DNA of 64,000 nucleotides from Telluria mixta (GCF_029223865.1 NZ_CP119520.1:7130001-7194000); one strand, 5' to 3'. Positions 9,842 through 18,343 are shown, numbered from the stretch's first letter. A program made the numbers and translations. The notes: generated by a model from the letters alone, not told the origin.

Positions 9842-10348
9842 ATGACACTTTCCTTGTACACGGCGTCGGTACCCGTGTTCCGCCAGATCCTGGGCAGCCT
9901 GTCCGCCATCCTGACGAAGGCCGAGGCGCACGTGGATGCGAAAAAGCTGGATCCGAACGCCCTGCTGCAGGCGCGCCTGTTCCCGGACATGTTCCCGCTC
10001 GTGCGCCAGGTACAGCTGGCGACGGACTTCGCCAAGGGCGCGGCCGCGCGCCTCGCGGGCGTCGAGGTGCCGCGCTATGACGATGTGGAGACGGATTTCG
10101 CGGGCCTGCAGGCGCGCCTGGAAAAGACGCTGGCCTTCCTGGACACCGTGGCGCGCGAGGCGGTGGACGCCGGCGGCGAGCGCGACGTGACGATCGGCAC
10201 GGGCGCCAACCAGCGCCAGTTCAAGGGCCAGGTCTATTTATTACACTACGCGCTGCCGAACTTCTATTTCCACGCCGCGACGGCGTACGACATCCTGCGC
10301 CATAACGGGCTGGACATCGGCAAGCGGGATTTCGTCGGGACCTTCTGA
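9842..10348 (+). CDS. DUF1993 family protein
   Basis: The product has 168 residues. The start at 9842 is chosen over an upstream ATG because GAGGAGG precedes it with good spacing. The sequence (MTLSLYTASVPVFRQILGSL, ending KRDFVGTF) fits the DUF1993 family, a four-helix fold related to DinB-like proteins, with unknown function. HYALPNFYFHAATAYDILRH near the C-terminus is the most conserved part. It is convergent with the DUF1289 gene, and the two stop codons abut at 10348/10349. No role can be given. Confidence 0.85.
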   Translation: MTLSLYTASVPVFRQILGSLSAILTKAEAHVDAKKLDPNALLQARLFPDMFPLVRQVQLATDFAKGAAARLAGVEVPRYDDVETDFAGLQARLEKTLAFLDTVAREAVDAGGERDVTIGTGANQRQFKGQVYLLHYALPNFYFHAATAYDILRHNGLDIGKRDFVGTF

Positions 10349-10567
10349 TCAGGTGTTGCGGCGCGGGTAGCCCTGCGCCAGGATACGCTGCCACACCGCT
10401 TCCTTCTGCTCGGCCGTCATCGAGACCCAATGGGCCACCTCGACGACGGTCCGGCCGCAGCCGCGGCAGATGTCGTCGAACGTCGTCGAGCAGACTGCAA
10501 CGCACGGCGTATCCGGTCTCACCGGCAGGGGCGTTCCCTGCTGCGCGTCAACGAGCGGGGCCGACAT
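10349..10567 (-). CDS. DUF1289 small cysteine-rich protein
   Basis: The protein has about 72 residues and contains CVAVCSTTFDDICRGCGRTV, the four-Cys pattern of DUF1289. The pattern suggests a small zinc or iron site. It is followed by a conserved EVAHWVSMTAEQKEAVWQRI segment. Starts at 10567 and 10588 are both possible. Either overlaps the end of the DUF1415 gene, so the pair is probably translated from one mRNA. Molecular function is unknown in this family. Confidence 0.85.
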   Translation of the reverse strand: MSAPLVDAQQGTPLPVRPDTPCVAVCSTTFDDICRGCGRTVVEVAHWVSMTAEQKEAVWQRILAQGYPRRNT

Positions 10568-11117
10568 CGAGCTTGTCCCAGCCTTCATGGCCGAGCTTTT
10601 CCATGGTGTCGATATTCTTCTCGAAGATCTCGGCAGCGTCGGGAATCGCTTCCACGGCGCGGTCGATGCTGTCTTCGCGCAAGAGCTGCAGCACCGGGTA
10701 AGGCGAACGGTTCGTATAGTTCTCGATATCGTTCGGGTCCGTGTCCGCGAACTGGTAGTCCGGGTGGAAGCTGGCGATCTGCAGCTCGCCGTCCAGGCTC
10801 ATGTCTTCCACCGCGGCATCCGCCACGTCGAGGAATTCGTTGAAGTCCAGGAAATCCTGCAGCACGTCCGGGTGGATCAGCAGCGTCGTGTCGACCTGTT
10901 CCGGGTCGGTGTCGGCCAGCAGCTGCAGCTCGTCCATCAGCGTATCCAGAAGGGATTCCGGCGTGCGCGCGTGCGAGACGACATAGCGGACCTGGTCCTT
11001 CACTTGCACCGCCTTGGCGAACGGACAAAGGTTCAGGCCGATGACGGCGCGGTCGACCCAGCGCCGGGTCGCGGCGATGATCGCGGCATCGTCCGGTTTC
11101 TCGTTGGCAGTGCTCAT
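10548..11117 (-). CDS. DUF1415 family protein
   Basis: This 189-residue soluble protein begins STANEKPDDAAI and contains RWVDRAVIGLNLCPFAKAV, the characteristic start of DUF1415. It also has HPDVLQDFLDFNEFLDVADA and RSPYPVLQLLREDSIDRAV. Members are common next to DUF1289 genes in Beta- and Gammaproteobacteria. No activity is established that I know of. It is the first gene of a two-gene unit with the overlapping DUF1289 gene. Confidence 0.88.
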   Translation of the reverse strand: MSTANEKPDDAAIIAATRRWVDRAVIGLNLCPFAKAVQVKDQVRYVVSHARTPESLLDTLMDELQLLADTDPEQVDTTLLIHPDVLQDFLDFNEFLDVADAAVEDMSLDGELQIASFHPDYQFADTDPNDIENYTNRSPYPVLQLLREDSIDRAVEAIPDAAEIFEKNIDTMEKLGHEGWDKLDVGPAR

Positions 11118-11464
11118 TTGATGCTTTCAGAAAATACAAAACCACGTCGTGCAGAGACGGCAATTGTACGCTTTTTGCGTCCTCTCATGGAACTTCGGAC
11201 CAGCCGGACTAACGTGACACGCAGGGTGGTATTAATCGTCAGTCAATGAAGTCCAGGTACAAATTTGACAATGCAGACCCGGTGAAGACGGCGTTTTTCA
11301 CCTTGGAAATTTCCGGTACACCTGGGGGTATGCTGAAAACCGCTTGATCTTTGTCAGCCAAGGACGAGTTCGCCGGAACCATACCCCTGCCAAACTCATC
11401 TTATCGGTTGCCTGCGTTAGCAAAAAGAATAGACAAGATTTTTTGTAACTGCGCCGACATATTT

Positions 11465-11494
11465 CTTGACTGGCTCGGTAACTGGTCCGTACAC
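11465..11494 (+). promoter_or_regulatory. Candidate sigma-70 promoter for the lytic transglycosylase gene
   Basis: TTGACT (11465-11470) and TACACT (11489-11494) are separated by 18 bases and lie about 50 bases before the ATG at 11546. The rest of the 428-base gap from 11118 to 11545 is less GC-rich than its surroundings. I see no other gene in it. Confidence 0.45.
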
Positions 11495-11545
11495 TCCGAC
11501 TTCACTCGTCAGTCCTGCCGTTCCTGGACGCAACACTGGAAAGCT

Positions 11546-12910
11546 ATGAACGAAACGACTCGCTCCACTTACGCCCTGGCCATCGCGCTCCTGTCAGTCT
11601 CCGCGATCAGCCACGCCGCCGACAGCGCCCCGAGCCCGATCGCCCAGAGCAGCAGCAGCGCGGCCGCCATGGCCAAGGCGATCCTGCCGCAAGCCCTGAC
11701 CCCGTCCAAGTCCGACGACTACAAGGACCCCGACCTGTGGGCCCGCATCCGCAGCGGCTACGCCATCCCCGACATCGACAATGCCCTCGTCGCCAAGCAC
11801 GTCCAGTGGTACGCGAGCCGTCCGGACTACCTGACGCGCACCTCGGGCCGCGCGTCGCTGTACCTGTACCACGTCGTGCAGGAGCTGGAAAAGCGCGGCA
11901 TGCCGACCGAACTGGCCCTGCTGCCCGTGATCGAATCCGCGTTCAACCCGCAGGCCCTGTCGACCGCCGACGCGGCCGGCATCTGGCAGTTCGTGCCGGG
12001 CACCGGGCGCGACTTCAACCTGCAGCAGAACATGTTCAAGGACGAGCGCCGCGGCGTGCTCGCCTCCACCGACGCCGCCCTCACCTACCTGCAGCGCCTG
12101 TACACGATGTTCGGCGACTGGCAGCTGGCGCTCGCCGCCTATAACTGGGGCGAAGGCAATGTGCAGAAGGCGATCCAGAAGAACCGCTCGCTGGGCAAGC
12201 CCACCGACTTCGAAAGCCTGGCCGAGCTGATGCCGGCGGAAACCCGCAATTACGTGCCGAAGCTGCAGGCCGTCAAGAATATCATCGCGAATCCGGCCCA
12301 GTACGGCGTCGCGCTGCCGACGATCGACAATACGCCATACTTCGTCGCCGTCGACAAGACGTCCGACATCGACCTGGCCGTGGCTGCCCAGCTGGCGGAA
12401 ATGTCCGTCGACGAATTCAAGGCCCTGAACCCGCAATTCAAGAAGCCGGTGATCACGGGCGAATCGACCAAGATCCTGCTGCCGAAGGAAAATGCCGAGA
12501 AGTTCAACCTGAACCTCGCGCAATGGGGCCGCGCACTGTCGACCTGGACCACGCACAAGATCACGTCGGCCCGCGAAAGCATCGCCTCGCTGGCGACGAA
12601 GCTGGGCACGACCCCGGAAGTCATCCGCCAGGCCAACAACATCCCGCCGCAGATGCGCCTGAAGGCCGGTTCGACCATCCTCGTGCCGAAGACGAGCGCG
12701 ACCGCCGGCAACGACATCGCCGAGAGCATCGTCGAGAACGCATCGGTGATGCTGGAAGCGGACCGCGGCGAGTCGCGCCGCAAGGGCCAGAAGCTGTCCG
12801 GCGCCCAGCGCTTCAAAGCGAGTGCCGTGCATGCGGTGGCCGAGATCAAGAGCCGCGTGTCGCGTGGTTCCAAGCCTGCCGTCAACGCCAACGGCCGCAA
12901 GCGCCGCTGA
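11546..12910 (+). CDS. MltD-like membrane-bound lytic murein transglycosylase
   Basis: The 454-residue protein has a signal peptide (about 22 residues, ending SHAADS). The SLT domain runs roughly from residue 65 to 230, with the catalytic Glu in LPVIESAFNPQALS and the family motifs GIWQFVPGTGRDF and AAYNWGEGNVQKAI. Two LysM-like peptidoglycan-binding stretches follow, one degenerate and one ending KAGSTILVPK. The tail is basic. It cleaves murein glycan strands to anhydro-muropeptides. The ATG at 11546 is chosen because it starts the signal peptide and has GGAA upstream. The longer in-frame extension upstream lacks coding character. Confidence 0.9.
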   Translation: MNETTRSTYALAIALLSVSAISHAADSAPSPIAQSSSSAAAMAKAILPQALTPSKSDDYKDPDLWARIRSGYAIPDIDNALVAKHVQWYASRPDYLTRTSGRASLYLYHVVQELEKRGMPTELALLPVIESAFNPQALSTADAAGIWQFVPGTGRDFNLQQNMFKDERRGVLASTDAALTYLQRLYTMFGDWQLALAAYNWGEGNVQKAIQKNRSLGKPTDFESLAELMPAETRNYVPKLQAVKNIIANPAQYGVALPTIDNTPYFVAVDKTSDIDLAVAAQLAEMSVDEFKALNPQFKKPVITGESTKILLPKENAEKFNLNLAQWGRALSTWTTHKITSARESIASLATKLGTTPEVIRQANNIPPQMRLKAGSTILVPKTSATAGNDIAESIVENASVMLEADRGESRRKGQKLSGAQRFKASAVHAVAEIKSRVSRGSKPAVNANGRKRR

Positions 12911-13000
12911 TTTCGTGTCTTTTTGACTACGCGACGGGTCCACGGCCCGTCAATACGTGCACATCTCGACGCGTGCCGTGCACGCTCTTCAAAAGTACGG

Positions 13001-13271
13001 TATAGTGTTGGTTGTGCGCTGCAATAAAGACGGCAGGCACCGACAGCAGTACCACTAGCAGCTACGCAAGCCCAGGCATCCACGAAGGATGCCTCTCTAT
13101 AAAGCCCTCCCGCCCTGTGTGCCGAAATTGGCACCGTCCCGGCGCAAAGCTTTTGTGCCGAAATTTCTTTCGTTTCAGAGTCATTTCGTTTTGTTGGCTC
13201 GCGTTGCTATTTCGCGTTCCGCTCCGAATAGCGTGGACGCTCACTGATCCATACCGAAAGTAAAGTACACA
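13001..13271 (+). promoter_or_regulatory. Promoter -10 and long structured 5' leader of the DEAD-box helicase gene
   Basis: TATAGT at 13001-13006 is a good -10 in otherwise GC-rich DNA. Its -35 is weak (GTGCAC at the right distance). From there the leader is about 255 bases. It holds three consecutive hairpins: 13074-13094 (8-bp stem AGGCATCC, loop ACGAA), 13119-13134 (GTGCC/GGCAC) and a GGCGCAAA/TTTGTGCC stem near 13143-13162. A GCTATT/AATAGC stem lies closer to the gene. GTGCCGAAATT occurs twice. No U-run follows any hairpin. Confidence 0.5.
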
Positions 13272-14864
13272 ATGAGTTTTGAAGCACTAGGCTTACACGC
13301 GTCCATCGTCAAGGCAGTCTTCCAGGCCGGCTATGAAAAGCCGACCCCGGTGCAGGAGCAGGCGGTGCCGGCAGCGATCGCAGGCCGCGATCTGCTGGTC
13401 TCGTCGCAAACCGGTTCCGGCAAGACGGCGGCATTCATGCTGCCCTCCCTCCACAAATTCGCTGACACCGAACCGGCCGCGGCCGGCCGTACGCCCGCGC
13501 AGGAAGCGCAGGCAGCGCGCGCCCGTGGCGAGCGCGTCCGGTTCAAGGCAGCCCAGCCGAAGATGCTGGTCCTGACCCCGACCCGCGAACTGGCCCTGCA
13601 GGTGACCACCGCGACCGAACAGTACACCGCGCACATGCGCCGCATCCGCGCCGTGTCGATCCTGGGCGGCATGCCGTATCCGAAGCAGATGCAACTGCTG
13701 GCCAAGAATCCGGAAATCCTCGTCGCGACCCCGGGTCGCCTGATCGACCACATGGAGTCGGGCAAGATCGACTTCTCGCAGCTCGAGATCCTGGTGCTCG
13801 ACGAAGCCGACCGCATGCTGGACATGGGCTTCATCGAGGACATCGAGAAGATCGTCGCCGCGACGCCGGAATCGCGCCAGACCATGCTGTTCTCGGCCAC
13901 GCTGGATGGCGTCGTCGGCAACATGGCGCGCCGCATCACCAAGAATCCCCAGGTGATCCAGATCATGAGCGCGGCCAACCGCCACGAGAACATCACGCAG
14001 AAGGTGCACTTCGTCGACGACCTGTCGCACAAGAACCGCCTGCTCGACCACCTGCTGCGCGATGAAACCATGGACCAGGCCGTCGTGTTCACGGCGACCA
14101 AGCGCGATGCCGACATGATCGCCGACCGCCTGAACATCGCCGGCTTCGCGGCCGCCGCACTGCATGGCGACATGCACCAGGGCGCCCGCAACCGCACGCT
14201 GGACAGCATGCGTCGCGGCCAGGTGCGCGTGCTCGTGGCAACCGACGTCGCCGCGCGCGGCATCGACGTGCCGTCGATCACCCACGTGGTCAACTACGAC
14301 CTGCCGAAGTTCCCGGAAGACTACGTGCACCGCATCGGCCGTACGGGCCGCGCCGGCCGCAACGGTACGGCAGTCTCGCTCGTGAACCACGCGGAAAGCA
14401 TGAACGTTCGCCGCATCGAACGCTTCACCAAACAGACCATCCCGGTCGACGTGGTGGAAGGCTTCGAGCCGAAGCGTTCGGCAGCACCCCGTTCGGGCGC
14501 GCGTCCGGGCTGGAAGCCGGGCGACGGCCGCAATGCGGGCAAGCCGGGCCAGCGCAGCTTCCACAAGCCGGCCGGTGAAGGCTACCGCGGTGACGCACCC
14601 CGTCGCGAAGGCGGCTACGAAGGCCAGCGTCGCGAAGGCGGTTATCGCAACGAAGGCGCACCGCGCAGCGAAGGCGGCTACCAGGGCCAGCGTCGCGAAG
14701 GTGGCTTCCGCACGGAAGGCGCACCGCGCACCGAAGGTGGCTACCAGGGCCAGCGTCGTGAAGGCGGCTTCCGCAGCGAAGGCGGCCAGCGCCGTGAACG
14801 CCCGGCCTTCGGCGCGCATCCGCGTTCGGCCGACTCGGCTCGTCGCACGTTCGGCGACCGCTGA
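13272..14864 (+). CDS. rhlE: DEAD-box ATP-dependent RNA helicase, RhlE-like
   Basis: This 530-residue protein has every helicase motif: Q motif (GYEKPTPVQEQAVP), Walker A SSQTGSGKT near residue 45, PTRELALQ, TPGR, DEAD at 177-180, SAT, ATDVAARGID, and HRIGRTGRAGR. An Ala/Arg-rich insert of about 35 residues follows motif I. The last 130 residues are a disordered, Arg/Gly-rich tail with tandem 21-residue repeats, which is expected to bind RNA non-specifically. RhlE proteins remodel RNA in ribosome assembly and cold growth. The long structured leader suggests post-transcriptional control. A strong terminator follows. Confidence 0.92.
   Translation: MSFEALGLHASIVKAVFQAGYEKPTPVQEQAVPAAIAGRDLLVSSQTGSGKTAAFMLPSLHKFADTEPAAAGRTPAQEAQAARARGERVRFKAAQPKMLVLTPTRELALQVTTATEQYTAHMRRIRAVSILGGMPYPKQMQLLAKNPEILVATPGRLIDHMESGKIDFSQLEILVLDEADRMLDMGFIEDIEKIVAATPESRQTMLFSATLDGVVGNMARRITKNPQVIQIMSAANRHENITQKVHFVDDLSHKNRLLDHLLRDETMDQAVVFTATKRDADMIADRLNIAGFAAAALHGDMHQGARNRTLDSMRRGQVRVLVATDVAARGIDVPSITHVVNYDLPKFPEDYVHRIGRTGRAGRNGTAVSLVNHAESMNVRRIERFTKQTIPVDVVEGFEPKRSAAPRSGARPGWKPGDGRNAGKPGQRSFHKPAGEGYRGDAPRREGGYEGQRREGGYRNEGAPRSEGGYQGQRREGGFRTEGAPRTEGGYQGQRREGGFRSEGGQRRERPAFGAHPRSADSARRTFGDR
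14610..14798 (+). repeat. 63-bp in-frame tandem repeat in the helicase tail
   Basis: GGCGGCTAC-type starts occur at 14610, 14673 and 14736, exactly 63 bp apart. Three units therefore encode variants of GGYQGQRREGGFRTEGAPRT. Because the unit is a multiple of three, copy number can change without breaking the frame. Confidence 0.9.
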
Positions 14865-14884
14865 TCGTCAGTCGATCCGTAAAA

Positions 14885-14915
14885 CCCCGGCACCGCAAGG
14901 TGCCGGGGGTTTTTC
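14885..14915. terminator. Bidirectional rho-independent terminator between rhlE and senA
   Basis: CCCCGGCACC (14885-14894) pairs perfectly with GGTGCCGGGG (14899-14908) around a GCAA loop. It is followed by GTTTTTCTTT on the plus strand and preceded by AAAA, so it can work for both convergent genes. Confidence 0.93.
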
Positions 14916-14916
14916 T

Positions 14917-16131
14917 TTATAACGCGCAGCTGCGGAATCCGGCGAAGATGTCGTCCCGCTCCGGCGTGAAGAAATTGCGGAAGTGCGGCGAACGCAGCCG
15001 CGCCGGCGTCGCGAACGATGCGCCGCGCAAGGTCTGGCGCGTGCCGAACCACGGCGCCGAATAATCGCGGTAGCGGTCCGCCTCGAAGCCGGCGAACGGC
15101 AGGAAGGCGGATGCCGTCCATTCCCACAAGGCGCCCCACGCGAAACCCGGCTGGCTGGATGCCGCCGCGTATTCCCACTCGTCTTCCGTCGCCAGGCGCC
15201 GGCCCGCCCACGCGCACCAGGCCTGCGCCTCGTACAGGTTCACGTGGCGCACCGGCTCCGCGAGGTCGAGGGCGACCGGCCGGCCGAAGCGCACCGTGTA
15301 CCAATCCTCCCCCTCCCGCGCCCAGTAGCGCGGCGCCGAGCGCTCCTGCGTCATGAGCCAGGCGCGGCCGGCGTCCGTCCAATACTGCGGGCGCTCGTAG
15401 CCGCCGTCGTGCACGAAGTCGAGGTAGGCAGCCGTGCTGACGAGTCCCGCGTCGATGGCGAACGGTGCGACCTTGACGAGCGCGGCGTTCCGCTCGTTGT
15501 CGAACACGAAGCCGGTCGACTGGTCGCCGCCGCGGAGAAAACTCCCGCCGGGGAACGCGATCTCGCCCGCCCTGCCCGCGGCCGCCGATTGCGCGCGCGG
15601 CGCCAGCGAGCCCGCCGGCGCCGGTGCGTCGCGCGACTGCAGCGTCTGCAAGGAGTACAGGAAGGCTTCGCCGTGCATGTCCTCATGGGCCAGTGCCAGA
15701 CGATACGGATACAGGGCGAGGTCGTCGTGAGGCTCGTGCGCAAGGCGGTCCAGGATGCGGTCGAGCACCTCGTGGCAATAGGTTTTGACCGCACCCGGCG
15801 GCGGCAGGTCGAGCGTCCAGCGCGCACTGTGCGGGACCGTGCCGGAATCGAACCAGTCGTCGCCGCGCGCCAGCAGCGAGTGGCCATTGGCGGCGCCGGG
15901 CCGGCTGTCCATCGCCCCGCGCAGCACGAACCACTCGGCGAACCAGGCCGTATGCCCGAGTTCCCACAACGGCGGATTCACGATGGGCAGGCGCGGCACG
16001 CGGGCCGCGTCGTCGTAGCCGGCGGCAGCCAGGGCCTCGAACAGCGCGAGCGTATAATGCCGCGCATCCTGCAATGCGACGGCCAGTTCCTTGGGTCCCG
16101 CGTGGCGGAACGATGCTTGATTGACGGTCAT
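14917..16131 (-). CDS. senA: Selenoneine synthase SenA (EgtB-like nonheme iron enzyme)
   Basis: This 404-residue protein has a DinB-like N-terminal domain and a C-terminal formylglycine-generating-enzyme-like (SUMF1) domain. Iron ligands expected from EgtB are H60 (LWELGHTAWF) and H149/H153 (LAHEDMHGEA). The C-terminus (EWTASAFLPFAGFEADRYRD, then RNFFTPERDDIFAGFRSC) follows the SenA form rather than the EYNGKFMVNQ form of the true EgtB at 22522. SenA joins a selenosugar to hercynine in selenoneine synthesis, established for Variovorax and relatives. It lies divergent from senB-senC with 37 bp between starts, and its own start may be leaderless. Confidence 0.86.
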   Translation of the reverse strand: MTVNQASFRHAGPKELAVALQDARHYTLALFEALAAAGYDDAARVPRLPIVNPPLWELGHTAWFAEWFVLRGAMDSRPGAANGHSLLARGDDWFDSGTVPHSARWTLDLPPPGAVKTYCHEVLDRILDRLAHEPHDDLALYPYRLALAHEDMHGEAFLYSLQTLQSRDAPAPAGSLAPRAQSAAAGRAGEIAFPGGSFLRGGDQSTGFVFDNERNAALVKVAPFAIDAGLVSTAAYLDFVHDGGYERPQYWTDAGRAWLMTQERSAPRYWAREGEDWYTVRFGRPVALDLAEPVRHVNLYEAQAWCAWAGRRLATEDEWEYAAASSQPGFAWGALWEWTASAFLPFAGFEADRYRDYSAPWFGTRQTLRGASFATPARLRSPHFRNFFTPERDDIFAGFRSCAL

Positions 16132-16136
16132 GCATC

Positions 16137-16164
16137 ATTGTACGACCAATTTCGACTCCCCCAA
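16137..16164 (-). promoter_or_regulatory. Candidate senA promoter with start site at or near the ATG
   Basis: On the minus strand TTGGGG (16164-16159) and TACAAT (16142-16137) are 16 bases apart. The ATG begins at 16131, so transcription would start almost exactly on it, implying a leaderless mRNA. On the plus strand a perfect TATAAT at 16053-16058, inside senA, is a possible -10 for senB-senC, although its -35 is poor. Confidence 0.4.
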
Positions 16165-16168
16165 CCCG

Positions 16169-17155
16169 ATGCCCCGAGCGCACATCCACATCGTCAGCCC
16201 CGCATCCGCCCGCGAAAACAACGGCAACTGGCAGACGGCCAGCCGCTGGCGGCGCCACCTCGCGCGCGACTACCGCGTCACTATCGGCCCCGGCTGGCAA
16301 CCGGGCGACGCGGTACCGGACCTGCTGATCGCCCTGCACGCGCGCCGTTCCGCCGCCGCGCTTGCGGCCTTCAACGATGCCCATCCGGACCGCCCCGCAC
16401 TGCTCGTCCTGACGGGCACGGACCTGTACCGCGACATCCGCGGCGACGCCACGGCGCAAGCCTCGCTCGCCCGCGCGCACGCGCTCGTCGTACTGCAGCC
16501 GCGCGGGCTGGACGAATTGCCGGAAGCCGTTCGCGCGAAGACGCACGTGATCTATCAATCGGCCCCGCGCCTGCGGCCCGCCCGGCCGCGCGTGCCGCTC
16601 GACGTCGCGATGATCGGCCACCTGCGCAGCGAAAAAGATCCGCAGACGTTCATGGATGCGGCCCGCCTCGTCCGCACACCGGGCGTGCGCCTCGTGCACA
16701 TCGGCGCCGCGCTCGATCCGGATCTCGGCCGCCGCGCGCAAGAGACGCAGGCGGCCACGCCCGCCTACCGCTGGCTCGGCGCCCTGCCCCACATGGCAAC
16801 GCGGCGCCGCCTGCGCCGCTGCCACGCGATGGTGATCGCCTCGCGCATGGAGGGCGGCGCGAACGTCATCATCGAGGCCGTGACGAGCGGCGTGCCCGTG
16901 CTGGCATCGAACATCTCGGGCAACGTCGGCATGCTGGGCGACGATTACGCCGGTCTGTTCCCGCCCGGCGACGCCCATGCGCTGGCCCGCCTGATCGAAC
17001 GCAGCGCGACCGATGCGCGCTTCGCGGACCGCCTGCGCCGCCAGTGCGCCGCGCGCGCGGCCCTGTTCGCCCCCGCCGCCGAGCGAGCGCGCCTGCTCGA
17101 CTTGGTGGATAATCTTCTCTTCCCCTCAACGCAAGACCACGAGAGCACCGAATGA
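16169..17155 (+). CDS. senB: Selenosugar synthase SenB (TIGR04348-type glycosyltransferase)
   Basis: The 328-residue product is GT-B-like. It opens with PRAHIHIVSPASARENNGNW, then LLIALHARRSAAALAAF, both hallmarks of the SenB family. A C-terminal nucleotide-sugar site reads ASRMEGGANVIIEAVTSGVP. SenB makes a selenosugar from selenophosphate and a UDP-sugar, the committed step of selenoneine synthesis. The ATG at 16169 is chosen by family alignment. It has no clear ribosome site. The stop overlaps the senC start (ATGA at 17152-17155), so the two are translationally coupled and substrate can pass from SenC to SenB. Confidence 0.87.
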   Translation: MPRAHIHIVSPASARENNGNWQTASRWRRHLARDYRVTIGPGWQPGDAVPDLLIALHARRSAAALAAFNDAHPDRPALLVLTGTDLYRDIRGDATAQASLARAHALVVLQPRGLDELPEAVRAKTHVIYQSAPRLRPARPRVPLDVAMIGHLRSEKDPQTFMDAARLVRTPGVRLVHIGAALDPDLGRRAQETQAATPAYRWLGALPHMATRRRLRRCHAMVIASRMEGGANVIIEAVTSGVPVLASNISGNVGMLGDDYAGLFPPGDAHALARLIERSATDARFADRLRRQCAARAALFAPAAERARLLDLVDNLLFPSTQDHESTE

Positions 17156-18207
17156 ACACATCCGCCGACCAACCCATCAAACTGACCTCGTTCTCCCACG
17201 GCGGCGGCTGCGGCTGCAAGATCGCGCCGGGCGTGCTGTCCGAGATCCTCAAAAAGTCGAGCGGCTTCCCCGTGCCGAAAGAGCTCATGGTCGGCATCGA
17301 GACGGCCGACGACGCGGCCGTCTATAAGCTGAACGACGAGCAGGCGCTGATCGCGACGACCGACTTCTTCATGCCCATCGTCGACGATCCGTTCGACTTC
17401 GGCCGCATCGCCGCCACCAACGCGATCTCGGACGTGTACGCGATGGGCGGCACGCCGATCATGGCGCTGGCCCTCGTCGGCATGCCGATCAACAAGCTGC
17501 CGCTGGAGACGATCGGCAAGATCATCCAAGGCGGCGAATCGATCTGCGCGGAAGCGGGCATTCCCATCGCGGGCGGCCACACGATCGATTCGGTGGAACC
17601 CATCTACGGCCTCGTCGTCCTGGGCCTCGTGCACCCGTCGAAGGTCAAGCGCAACGCGGATGCGCGCGCGGGCGACGTGCTCGTCCTCGGCAAGCCGCTG
17701 GGCGTGGGCGTGCTGTCGGCCGCACTCAAGAAGGACCAGCTGGATGCGGACGGCTATGCCGCCATGGTCGCGAACACGACGAAGCTGAACAAGCCGGGCA
17801 AGGCCCTGTCGGAACTGGCGGGCGTGCACGCGCTGACGGACGTCACCGGCTTCGGCCTGCTGGGCCATCTGCTCGAACTGGCGCGCGGCGCGCAACTCAC
17901 CGCGCAGCTGGACATGGCGAACATCCCGCTGCTGCCGGGTGTCGAGACGCTGGCCCACGCCGGCTATTTCACGGGCGCGTCCGGCCGCAACTGGGATGCG
18001 TACGGCCACGACGTCGAACTGGGCGGCGCGATCACGGACACGCAGCGCGTGCTGCTGACCGATCCGCAGACGTCGGGCGGCCTGCTCGTGTCGTGCGACC
18101 CGGGCAGCGTGGACGAGGTGCTCGCGCTGTTCCGCCGTGAAGGTTTCGGCGACGCGGCCGTCATCGGCTCGATGGCGGCCGGCGCGCCGAAAGTCGTCGT
18201 CGGCTGA
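17152..18207 (+). CDS. senC: Selenide, water dikinase (selenophosphate synthetase) SenC/SelD
   Basis: This 351-residue enzyme converts selenide and ATP to selenophosphate. The active-site loop SFSHGGGCGCKIAPG carries C20 and K23, equivalent to the essential Cys17 and Lys20 of E. coli SelD; Cys rather than Sec is used. Other signatures are DDAAVYKLND, TTDFFMPIVDDPFDFGRIAA and TDPQTSGGLLVSC. It follows senB with a 4-base overlap. In sen operons this paralogue feeds SenB. Because no other selD, selA or mnmH is visible here, it may also serve selenium modification of tRNA or protein. Confidence 0.92.
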   Translation: MNTSADQPIKLTSFSHGGGCGCKIAPGVLSEILKKSSGFPVPKELMVGIETADDAAVYKLNDEQALIATTDFFMPIVDDPFDFGRIAATNAISDVYAMGGTPIMALALVGMPINKLPLETIGKIIQGGESICAEAGIPIAGGHTIDSVEPIYGLVVLGLVHPSKVKRNADARAGDVLVLGKPLGVGVLSAALKKDQLDADGYAAMVANTTKLNKPGKALSELAGVHALTDVTGFGLLGHLLELARGAQLTAQLDMANIPLLPGVETLAHAGYFTGASGRNWDAYGHDVELGGAITDTQRVLLTDPQTSGGLLVSCDPGSVDEVLALFRREGFGDAAVIGSMAAGAPKVVVG

Positions 18208-18241
18208 TCACGCCACGCGCAAACGTCGTACTGTGACGATG

Positions 18242-18281
18242 CCACGGGAAACCGCCTGTCGCAAAACAGGCGCAACCGTGG
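18242..18281 (+). terminator. Two-tier stem-loop downstream of senC
   Basis: An outer CCACGG/CCGTGG stem encloses a CGCCTGT/ACAGGCG stem with a CGCAAA loop. There is no U-run. It may mark the end of the senBC transcript by a rho-dependent route, or it may stabilise the 3' end. It lies just before the leuA promoter. Confidence 0.5.
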
Positions 18282-18307
18282 TAACCAAACGACAACATAC
18301 GAAACGC

Positions 18308-18336
18308 TTGACACACCAAACAAAATTCACTTAGAG
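18308..18336 (+). promoter_or_regulatory. Candidate leuA promoter
   Basis: A perfect TTGACA (18308-18313) is followed after 17 bases by TTAGAG (18331-18336). Transcription would begin at about 18343, at the ATG of the leucine-rich leader ORF, so that ORF may be read leaderless. The -10 match is only partial. Confidence 0.5.
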
Positions 18337-18343
18337 TGGAGAA

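Noticed and set aside
14917..16131. Second copy of EgtB for ergothioneine
   Set aside because: Its C-terminal signature and its senB-senC neighbours fit SenA. The classic EgtB signature is in the separate gene at 22522-23745.
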